DNA of 64,000 nucleotides, from positions 5,967,001-6,031,000 of the forward strand of contig NZ_ASHX02000001.1 in assembly GCF_000478605.2 (NCBI RefSeq), read 5' to 3'. Source of the DNA: Streptomyces thermolilacinus SPC6. GTDB taxonomy: Bacteria; Actinomycetota; Actinomycetes; Streptomycetales; Streptomycetaceae. The translations under genes and the position numbers were made by a program. This document shows positions 25,118 through 31,917 of this stretch, piece by piece. The notes below the pieces were generated by a model, which did no database searches, was not told the origin of the DNA, and worked only from the letters and a program-made list of their open reading frames with translations. Within the stretch, counting starts at the first letter, position 1. Each line of letters opens with the position of its first letter.

Positions 25118-25747
25118 TCAGCCCGCCACGGCCGACCGGACGGCGGTGGCGGCGTGTCCGCGTACCGTCTCCGCCGCCTCCGCGCCGTCGCCGAACGGCA
25201 CGGGCTCCTTGAACGCGGCGCCGCCCACCGCCCCGTACGCCGGGACCGCCGGGATGCCGACGGGTGTGGCCGAGGGCGCGGGGAGCGTGAACCACACGAC
25301 CTTCCCCGCATCGCCCTGCGGGCGCGCGCCCCAGCTCTCGCTGACGGCCTCTATCAGCGCGAGGCCGCGCCCCGACGTGGCGAGCGGGTCCGGACCGTCC
25401 TCCAGGTGCACGACGGCGGGGAGGCGCGGATCGTGGTCGTGGACGGAGACCGTGAGCCGGTCGAGGAGGAACTCGATCTCGACCGTGCAGATCTTGTCCG
25501 GCTTGGCGTGCCGGTGCACGTTGGTGAGGAGTTCGGTGACCCCGAGCGCCGCCTTCTCGATGAGGGGGTCGAGGTTCCAGTAGCGCAGTTGCGCCGACAC
25601 GATTCTGCGGACCTGACCGATCCGCGACGGCAGGGCTTGGAGCTCTACCGCGCACTGCCTGCTGCTTGCCTGGCTGATCACGGCTGCGACTCCCCGAAGT
25701 AGGTCCGGAAGAAGACGAGGATCGGGTCCAGTGGATGGCTGGCTCAT
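25118..25747 (-). CDS. ATP-binding anti-sigma-factor-like regulator (HATPase_c_2)
   Basis: A 209-residue protein of the GHKL fold related to RsbW/SpoIIAB kinases, abundant in streptomycetes. N box ELLTNVHRHA (about residues 71-80), G1-like VSVHDHDPRLP and G2 ATSGRGLALIEAVSESWG are present. The C-terminal 45 residues are Ala/Gly/Pro-rich and unlike the domain. It probably binds ATP and either holds a sigma factor or phosphorylates an anti-sigma antagonist; no partner gene is next to it. ATG start at 25747. Confidence 0.87.
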   Translation of the reverse strand: MSQPSTGPDPRLLPDLLRGVAAVISQASSRQCAVELQALPSRIGQVRRIVSAQLRYWNLDPLIEKAALGVTELLTNVHRHAKPDKICTVEIEFLLDRLTVSVHDHDPRLPAVVHLEDGPDPLATSGRGLALIEAVSESWGARPQGDAGKVVWFTLPAPSATPVGIPAVPAYGAVGGAAFKEPVPFGDGAEAAETVRGHAATAVRSAVAG

Positions 25748-25900
25748 GTTCGGCGGGCTGGGTCACAGTGTCACCGCCGGTTCACCCTGAGTGATGTCAA
25801 TCCAGCGTGGACCAGTCGTGACCGCTTCGCAACCGCGGCAGCGGACGCCCCGTCAGCCCCCTCGGCCGCACCCCGCGTCACCGGCCCCGCGGGCGGCCCC

Positions 25901-26224
25901 TCAGTCGCGCGCGCCGCCCGCCCTGCGCACGGCCTCCAGGAATCGGCCGGCGAGGGTCGCGCCGGTCCCGGGCCGCCGGTCGCGCTGCCCCATCGTCAGC
26001 CGGTAGCGGGCGCCGTTGAGCGTGGCCACCGCCGCGTCGCGCGACGCCGCGAACCACGGCCGGCCCGCCCGCACCGCACGCACCGGGGCGCTGTCGATCT
26101 CCCGGCCGTAACTGGTCAGCAGGGCCAGTCGGCCGCCCTCGATACGGACCTCGCCGGCCGCCGTCAGAGAGCGCGGCCACCGCTCGATGCGTACCCCCGT
26201 GGCGCTGAATTCGGGTTCAGTCAT
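25901..26224 (-). CDS. Conserved streptomycete hypothetical protein
   Basis: A 107-residue soluble protein (MTEPEFSATGVRIERWPRS, LTSYGREIDSAPV, GARYRLTMGQRD). The beta-rich pattern and length match small Streptomyces proteins of unknown function that I recall but cannot name. The start ATG at 26224 has a GGAAG nearby; the longer frame upstream overlaps the opposite-strand enzyme and is not real. Divergent from the Cds1-like enzyme with about 200 bases between. Confidence 0.7.
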   Translation of the reverse strand: MTEPEFSATGVRIERWPRSLTAAGEVRIEGGRLALLTSYGREIDSAPVRAVRAGRPWFAASRDAAVATLNGARYRLTMGQRDRRPGTGATLAGRFLEAVRRAGGARD

Positions 26225-26431
26225 GCTTCCGCCGCCCCCTTCGCACCCGTTCCAGGGTGCCCAGTCTGCACGGAGGACCCGCGTCCGCACCAGTGCACCT
26301 CCGAGGCCGCCCTGCAAGCCGGGCCTATGAGGGGTCAAAGTCATCGTTTGCCCAGGTCGGGGAGGTATGTTCGGTCGCGGGACCCATGAGGGAACCGTGG
26401 TGCGCAGGACGTGGACGACGAGGAGTGGCGT

Positions 26432-27763
26432 GTGAGGACCGTTGAGCAGCCCGAACCGGCCGGACCCGGCAGCGGCACGACGCCGGGGGGCCCCGGAACG
26501 GCGGAACGGCGCCTGAACGCCCCCGGCACGGCGGCGAAGGCCCCGGGCGCGGCCGTGGAAGCCCCCGCCCCGGCCGCCAAGGACTCTGGCGCGACGGCCG
26601 CCAAAGGCCCTGGCGCGCCCGCGGTGAAGGGCCCTGGCGTGACGGCCGAGCCGGGCTCCGCGCCCGCCGCGACCATCGACGTGGACCGCAGCGATCCGGC
26701 CTACCGCGCCTGGCTGAAAGACGCCGTACGAAAGGTCCAGGCGGACGCCAACAGGTCGGCCGACACCCACCTCCTGCGCTTCCCGCTGCCCGGCCACTGG
26801 GGCATCGACCTCTACCTCAAGGACGAGTCCACCCACCCCACCGGCAGCCTCAAGCACCGCCTCGCCCGCTCCCTCTTCCTGTACGGGCTGTGCAACGGCT
26901 GGATCCGCCCCGACAAGCCGGTCATCGAGGCGTCCAGCGGCTCGACCGCGGTGTCCGAGGCGTACTTCGCGAGCCTGATCGGCGTCCCGTTCATCGCCGT
27001 CATGCCGCGCACCACCAGCCCGGAGAAGATCCGCCTCATCGAATTCCACGGCGGGCGCTGCCACTTCGTGGACGACTCGCGCCGCATGTACGAGGAGGCC
27101 GCCGTCCTCGCGGCCGAGACCGGCGGCCACTACATGGACCAGTTCACCTACGCCGAGCGCGCCACCGACTGGCGCGGCAACAACAACATCGCCGAGTCCA
27201 TCTACCAGCAACTCCGCCTGGAGCGTTACCCGGAGCCCGCCTGGATCGTCGCCACGGCCGGTACCGGCGGCACGTCCGCGACCATCGCCCGCTACGTCCA
27301 CTACATGCAGTACGACACCCGCGTCTGCGTCCCCGACCCGGAGAACTCCTGCTTCTTCGACGGCTGGACGCACGACGACCCCGACGCGGTGAGCGACTGC
27401 GGCTCCCGCATCGAGGGCATCGGCCGGCCGCGCATGGAACCGAGCTTCGTGCCGGGCGCCATCGACCGCATGATGAAGATCCCCGACGCCGCGAGCGTCG
27501 CCGCCGTCCGCGCCCTGGAGAACGCCATCGGCCGCAAGGCGGGCGGCTCCACCGGAACCGGCCTGTGGAGCGCTTTCAAGATCGTCGCGGAGATGGTGGC
27601 GCAGGGCCGCACCGGCAGCGTCGTCACACTGATCTGCGACCCCGGGGAGCGGTATCTGGACAAGTACTACTCCGACGCGTGGCTGACGGAGCAGGGCCTC
27701 GACATCGACCCGTACGCGGCGACGCTGGACGAGTTCCTCGCCACCGGCGTCTGGCCCGACTGA
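26432..27763 (+). CDS. PLP-dependent cysteine synthase-family enzyme (Cds1-like cysteine desulfhydrase)
   Basis: A 443-residue fold-type II PLP enzyme. The Schiff-base lysine is in TGSLKHRL, the phosphate loop is TAGTGGTSATIARYV, and the substrate loop EASSGSTAVSEAY is present. NRSADTHLLRFPLPGHWGID matches the actinobacterial Cds1 group (M. tuberculosis Rv3684), which releases sulphide from cysteine. It has an unusual N-terminal extension of about 80 Ala/Gly/Pro residues with repeats (KGPGAPAVKGPG, AAKAPGAAVEAPAP) before DVDRSDPAYRAWLKDAV, where relatives begin. GTG 26432 was chosen for AGGAG (26421-26425) upstream; GTG 26411 is also in frame. Confidence 0.87.
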   Translation: MRTVEQPEPAGPGSGTTPGGPGTAERRLNAPGTAAKAPGAAVEAPAPAAKDSGATAAKGPGAPAVKGPGVTAEPGSAPAATIDVDRSDPAYRAWLKDAVRKVQADANRSADTHLLRFPLPGHWGIDLYLKDESTHPTGSLKHRLARSLFLYGLCNGWIRPDKPVIEASSGSTAVSEAYFASLIGVPFIAVMPRTTSPEKIRLIEFHGGRCHFVDDSRRMYEEAAVLAAETGGHYMDQFTYAERATDWRGNNNIAESIYQQLRLERYPEPAWIVATAGTGGTSATIARYVHYMQYDTRVCVPDPENSCFFDGWTHDDPDAVSDCGSRIEGIGRPRMEPSFVPGAIDRMMKIPDAASVAAVRALENAIGRKAGGSTGTGLWSAFKIVAEMVAQGRTGSVVTLICDPGERYLDKYYSDAWLTEQGLDIDPYAATLDEFLATGVWPD

Positions 27764-27853
27764 CCGCCCGGCTCGACAGCCCGGCTCCCGACTGGCCGCC
27801 CGGTCCGACGGCCCGACTGCCGACTGACCGTCCGGCCTGACTCCGCCCGTCCG
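27758..27853 (+). repeat. 32-base tandem repeat starting at a stop codon
   Basis: Three diverged copies beginning GACTGACCGCCCGG, GACTGGCCGCCCGG and GACTGACCGTCCGG start at 27758, 27790 and 27822. The first GACTGA is the final Asp codon and stop of the PLP enzyme. Confidence 0.65.
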
Positions 27854-27868
27854 CCCGCCCGGCACGGC

Positions 27869-27892
27869 GGCCCGTCACCGCACTGACGGGCC
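27869..27892. terminator. Perfect hairpin between convergent genes
   Basis: GGCCCGTCA-ccgcac-TGACGGGCC is a perfect nine-base stem with a six-base loop. It sits one base from the stop of the SRPBCC gene and downstream of the PLP enzyme, so it can serve both strands. No T tract. Confidence 0.75.
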
Positions 27893-27893
27893 G

Positions 27894-28367
27894 TCAGGTC
27901 CCGCGTGCGGAAGCCTCCCGGCCCAGCAGCCGCTTCAGCTCCCGGCCGAAGACCCACCGCCCCGCCCGGGCCAGCAGCGGATCGCACCAGCGGGGCAGCC
28001 CCCGCACCCGCAGCTCCTCCGCCCACGTCACCCGCGCGCCCACCTCCTCCGCGTACACGGCGATCTCCGCCCAGCCGCGCACGACCCGGCCGTACTTCTC
28101 CAGCCGGCACAGCCCCGCCTCGGGCCGTCCACCCGGCCCCGCGCCGCGCGGCGGCTCCCAGCGGACCACCGCCATCGGATCGTCGAAGCCCAGCGGCCCG
28201 AGCCCGGTGCGCGCCGTGAACCGCGTCCCCGCCCCCGGCGGACCCGGCGTCAGCACCCGCACCCGCGTCAGCGGTACGCCCACCGCGTGGGCCCGCCAGT
28301 CGGTCACCCGCCGCCACGCCTCGGCCGCCGACAGGTCCGTACGCCGCTCCAGCCGGAACACGCTCAC
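27894..28367 (-). CDS. SRPBCC (START-like) family protein
   Basis: A 157-residue single-domain protein of the polyketide-cyclase/START-like fold (FRLERRTDLSAAEAWRRVTD at the start, WAEIAVYAEEVGARVTWAEE in the middle strands, ending in a basic helix LKRLLGREASARGT). The fold makes a deep pocket for a hydrophobic ligand; the ligand is unknown. Its GTG start overlaps the TGA of the DeoR gene (GTGA), so translation is coupled and the pair shares a transcript. GGAGGG in the 3' end of the DeoR gene serves as ribosome-binding site. Confidence 0.82.
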   Translation of the reverse strand: MSVFRLERRTDLSAAEAWRRVTDWRAHAVGVPLTRVRVLTPGPPGAGTRFTARTGLGPLGFDDPMAVVRWEPPRGAGPGGRPEAGLCRLEKYGRVVRGWAEIAVYAEEVGARVTWAEELRVRGLPRWCDPLLARAGRWVFGRELKRLLGREASARGT

Positions 28368-29236
28368 ACGCCGTCCCTCCGCAGCCCGTCCACCACGTCC
28401 ACCACGCCCGCCCCGCTCCCGGCGACCACCAGGCCCGGCAGGTGCTCCGCCATCGCGGCCCGCACCTCGTCCGACACCCCCGCGTCCGTCACCAGCGTGT
28501 CCACGTCCTCCAGCCGGGCGAACGAACTCAGTGCCACCTGCCCCCACTTGGTGTGGTCCGCGACGACGACGACCCGCCGCGCCGACCGGATCAGCCGCCG
28601 GTTCGTCTCCGCCTCCGCCAGGTTCGGCGTGGACAGCCCCGCCTCCACCGACACCCCGTGCACCCCGAGGAACAGCACGTCGAAGTGGAGCGACCCGATC
28701 GCCTGGTCCGCGACCGGCCCGACCAGCGAGTCCGACGGCGTGCGCACCCCGCCCGTCAGCACCACCGTCGCCGCCCCCGGCCGCGCCCCGCCGCCCGGCC
28801 CAGCGCCCTGTGACGACACCGAGTGGAACACGTCCGCCACCCGCACCGAGTTCGTCACCACCGTCAGATCCGGCACGTCCAGCAGCCGCCGCGCCACCGC
28901 GTACGTCGTCGTGCCGCCCGACAGCGCGATCGCGGCGCCCGGCGCGACCATCGCCGCCGCCACCCGCGCGATGTCCTCCTTGGCGCCCGGCTCCAGCGCC
29001 GACTTCGCCTCGAACCCCGGCTCGTGCGTCCGCGCCTCCGCCACCGGCACCGCACCGCCGTGCACCTTCTCGACCACGCCCTGCCGCGCCAGCACGTCCA
29101 GGTCGCGCCGCACCGTCATGTCCGAGACGTTCAGCCGACGGGTGAGCTCGTTGACCCGCACCCCGCCGCGCCGCCTGACCTCGTCGAGGATTAAGGCGCG
29201 TCGCTGCTCCGCGAGGAGGTTCTGGTGGTCGCTCAT
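28364..29236 (-). CDS. DeoR-family repressor with an early TTA codon
   Basis: A 290-residue DeoR/GlpR regulator. The winged helix (RRGGVRVNELTRRLNVSDMT, then VRRDLDVLARQGVVEKVHGG) is followed by the phosphosugar-binding domain (ALSGGTTTYAVARRL, TVVTNSVRVADVF, FDVLFLGVHG, VVVADHTKWG). Leucine 15 is encoded by TTA (29192-29194), the codon read only by the bldA tRNA in streptomycetes, so the protein should appear late in development. ATG 29236 gives the usual N-terminus; ATG 29278 is an alternative. Translationally coupled to the SRPBCC gene and divergent from the membrane hydrolase gene. Confidence 0.9.
   Translation of the reverse strand: MSDHQNLLAEQRRALILDEVRRRGGVRVNELTRRLNVSDMTVRRDLDVLARQGVVEKVHGGAVPVAEARTHEPGFEAKSALEPGAKEDIARVAAAMVAPGAAIALSGGTTTYAVARRLLDVPDLTVVTNSVRVADVFHSVSSQGAGPGGGARPGAATVVLTGGVRTPSDSLVGPVADQAIGSLHFDVLFLGVHGVSVEAGLSTPNLAEAETNRRLIRSARRVVVVADHTKWGQVALSSFARLEDVDTLVTDAGVSDEVRAAMAEHLPGLVVAGSGAGVVDVVDGLRRDGV
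29192..29194 (-). promoter_or_regulatory. TTA codon (bldA-dependent) in the DeoR gene
   Basis: On the coding strand this triplet reads TTA, codon 15 of the DeoR-family gene. In Streptomyces TTA is very rare and its tRNA (bldA) accumulates late, which delays translation. Confidence 0.8.
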
Positions 29237-29532
29237 CGCGGGGGCCGGTCCTTCCGAGGTCGAGGGGTCGTACGTCATGATCCGCCGTTCGCGCAGGTGG
29301 CCGGGCAGGCACATCCTGCCACGCGCTTCATCCGCGGGGACGGCGGGGAGATTACGGGAGAGCCGTGCGGCACCCCGCCCCGCCCGGCCCACAGGCCGCC
29401 CGCCCGACCGCAAACCGCGCCGCACCGCCCCGCCGCAGACTGCACCGCCCGTCCCGCATGCCGTCCCGCCCGTCCCGTCCCACCCGCACGCCGCCCCGCC
29501 GCACACCCCTGCCGCAGAGAGCGAGCACCCAA

Positions 29533-31917
29533 GTGTCCCCAGCCACACCGGAACCCGCTCCGGTCGCCGCACCGGAGCCACGCAACAGCGGCGCCGCGCT
29601 CGAACTGCTCGTGCACGGCGTCGGCGGCACCACACCCCACGAGATGCTCGACGACCCCCGGACCGTCCGCGTCACCGGCGACGGCACCGCCGCCGTGTAC
29701 CGGCGGGCCGACGACCTGCGTGCCGAGGCGGAGCCGGACCGGTTCCGCGACGGGCCCGTCCCCGAGGCGTACTGCTGGTCCAACCTCACCTCCGGCAACG
29801 GCACCCGCGCCCTGTGGCTGCTGCTCCTGCCGTTCATGGTGGTCAACCTCGCCCACTGGATGCGCCCCTCCGCCACCGGGCACGCCCGCTCCGCCCGCCT
29901 GTACGGCGTCCTCGTCCGGCTCGTCGCCCTCACCCTGACCGTGCTGCTCACCGCCGCCGCCTGCGAGGTCGCCCTCGACCTGGCCGCCTGGCAGTGCGCG
30001 GGCGCCGCCGCCTGCACCGAGGGCCGCTCCTGGCTCGGCTTCCTCGCCGTGTCCGAGGGCGGCTGGTGGTCGCAGCCCGGCCGCCGCCTCACCGTCGCCG
30101 CCGTCGTCCCCACCGCGCTCGTCGCCCTCCTGTGGTACCTGTCCCACCGCACCTGGTCCGCGTACGAGGCGCAACGGCCGCCGCGCGGCGAGGACGAGCA
30201 CGACGACCGCCCCGCCCTCGGCCGCCCCGGGTTCTGGTACGGCCGCCGCCTCGTCGCCCGGCTTCGCGCCGCGCACACCGCCGCGGGTCTGCTCACCGTC
30301 GCCGCCGCCGTCGCCGGGGCAGCCGCCCGCCACGACCGGGGCACCGGCGACACCCTCCGCACCGCGCTCGGCTGGAGCGTCGAAGGGGCCATCGCCGCCG
30401 GGGCCGTCGTCGTGGTGGTCGTCGTCTGCCGGCGCGGCCGCAGCGAACGCCGCCTCGACGGCCGCCTCGACCGGGCCCTGGTGACCCGGCTGCCCGGCTC
30501 CGCCGCCGCCCTGCTGCTCCTCTCCGCCCTGTACGCCTCCTGGTCCCGGCCGGACTGGCGCTCGTCCGGCGCCCTGCCGGGCGACACGGCGTTCTCGGTG
30601 CTCATCCTCGGGCAGGGCACCCTCATCCTGCTGCTCGCCGCCGTCGCGCTCCGGCTGCACCGCCGCGACCCCGGCCCGCGCACCGCCCTGGGCGGCCTCG
30701 CCGGGCCCGCCGTCGCCGTGCTGGCCTGCGCGCTCGGCGGGGTCATGACGGGCGGCGTAGCCCAGCGCGTCGCCGACTGGCTGGACGGGCCCGGCACCCC
30801 CGGCACCGGCGACGGCCCCATCGCCGGGCCGCCCCTGCTGCTCAGCTGGCAGGCGTCCGCGATCCCCGTGTTACTGATCCTGCTGCTCGTCCCCTCGCTG
30901 TTCCTCATCGCCAGGACCGCGCTCGCGGCGCGGCGCCTCGCCCCCGTGGTGGAGGCCGAGTACGCGGGCGAGGCCGCCGACCGGGTCCGCACCCGCCGTA
31001 TCGCCGGGGTCCGCGCCGCCGCCGCGCTCACCGACGCCGCGCCCGTCCTCGTCGGGCTGCTCGCCGCGGCGACGCTGCTCCTCGGCGCGGCCGGAGTCCT
31101 CGGGACGTGGGCGACCGGCACCGTACCGGCGGAGGCGTTCGACGGGGCGCCCGCCGTCCTCGACGGTGCCGCCGAGGCCTGCCAGGCACTGGGCTCCTGG
31201 CTGGTCGGGCTGGGCTTCATCCTGTTCGTCACCTGGGGCCGCCGCGCCTACCGGGACGCCTCCGCCCGCCGCACCATCGGCATCCTGTGGGACGTCGGCA
31301 CGTTCTGGCCGCGCGCCGCCCACCCGTTCGCCCCGCCCTGCTACGCCGAGCGGGCCGTGCCGGACCTGGCCTGGCGGATGGCGTCCTGGACGGGCCGCAC
31401 GGGCGGACGCCTCGTCATCTCGGGCCACTCGCAGGGCAGCGTCCTGGCCGCCGCCGCCGTGTGGCAGCTGCCGCACACGACCCGCCGCCGCGTCGCGCTC
31501 CTCACGTACGGCTCACCGCTGGAGCGCCTGTACGGGCGCTGGTTCCCCGCCTACTTCGGCGCGGAGCCGCTCGGCGGCCTCCACCGCGAGGTCCACTGCT
31601 GGCGCAACCTGTGGCGCCGCACCGACCCCATCGGCGGCCCCGTGCGGCTGCCCGCCGAGCACGGCAAGCCCGAGGTGGACCACCCGCCGCTGCGGGACCC
31701 CGTCGTCTACGGCCGCACCCACGACCACCCGCTGCCGGAGCCGATCCTCGGCCACGCCGACTACCAGGCCGACCCGGCGTTCGCCCGCGAGCGCGCCGCG
31801 CTCCTCGACCGGCTGCCGCCGGCGCTGCCCCTGCCGGTGCCCAGGCAGCGCTCCCAGGGCCCGGACGACACCGAGGGACCGGCCCCTCACGGCAGTTCGG
31901 GCAGGTCCTCCGGGTAG
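29533..31917 (+). CDS. Large membrane protein with lipase-like GHSQGS motif and one TTA codon
   Basis: A 794-residue polytopic membrane protein. An N-terminal segment holds an oxyanion-hole-like motif (LELLVHGVGGTTPHEML). About nine or ten hydrophobic helices follow (for example LWLLLLPFMVVNLA, LVRLVALTLTVLLTAA, LILLLAAVALRL). A C-terminal cytoplasmic-type alpha/beta hydrolase region has the nucleophile motif ISGHSQGSVLA (Ser near residue 632) and GREH/DHP histidines. The hydrolase fold thus appears split around a membrane domain. Codon 447 (30871-30873) is TTA. GTG 29533 is my best start. The 3' end overlaps the next, opposite gene by 31 bases. Family and substrate unknown. Confidence 0.75.
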   Translation: MSPATPEPAPVAAPEPRNSGAALELLVHGVGGTTPHEMLDDPRTVRVTGDGTAAVYRRADDLRAEAEPDRFRDGPVPEAYCWSNLTSGNGTRALWLLLLPFMVVNLAHWMRPSATGHARSARLYGVLVRLVALTLTVLLTAAACEVALDLAAWQCAGAAACTEGRSWLGFLAVSEGGWWSQPGRRLTVAAVVPTALVALLWYLSHRTWSAYEAQRPPRGEDEHDDRPALGRPGFWYGRRLVARLRAAHTAAGLLTVAAAVAGAAARHDRGTGDTLRTALGWSVEGAIAAGAVVVVVVVCRRGRSERRLDGRLDRALVTRLPGSAAALLLLSALYASWSRPDWRSSGALPGDTAFSVLILGQGTLILLLAAVALRLHRRDPGPRTALGGLAGPAVAVLACALGGVMTGGVAQRVADWLDGPGTPGTGDGPIAGPPLLLSWQASAIPVLLILLLVPSLFLIARTALAARRLAPVVEAEYAGEAADRVRTRRIAGVRAAAALTDAAPVLVGLLAAATLLLGAAGVLGTWATGTVPAEAFDGAPAVLDGAAEACQALGSWLVGLGFILFVTWGRRAYRDASARRTIGILWDVGTFWPRAAHPFAPPCYAERAVPDLAWRMASWTGRTGGRLVISGHSQGSVLAAAAVWQLPHTTRRRVALLTYGSPLERLYGRWFPAYFGAEPLGGLHREVHCWRNLWRRTDPIGGPVRLPAEHGKPEVDHPPLRDPVVYGRTHDHPLPEPILGHADYQADPAFARERAALLDRLPPALPLPVPRQRSQGPDDTEGPAPHGSSGRSSG
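30871..30873 (+). promoter_or_regulatory. TTA codon (bldA-dependent) in the membrane hydrolase gene
   Basis: In-frame TTA (context GTG TTA CTG ATC) is codon 447. It is one of only two TTA codons I found in real genes of this window; the other is in the divergent DeoR gene. Confidence 0.8.

Noticed and set aside
21991..25311. A 1106-codon open frame on the minus strand
   Set aside because: It covers the ROK regulator and methyltransferase genes in antisense. The protein is Gly/Ala/Arg-rich noise; both real genes on the other strand have full motifs.
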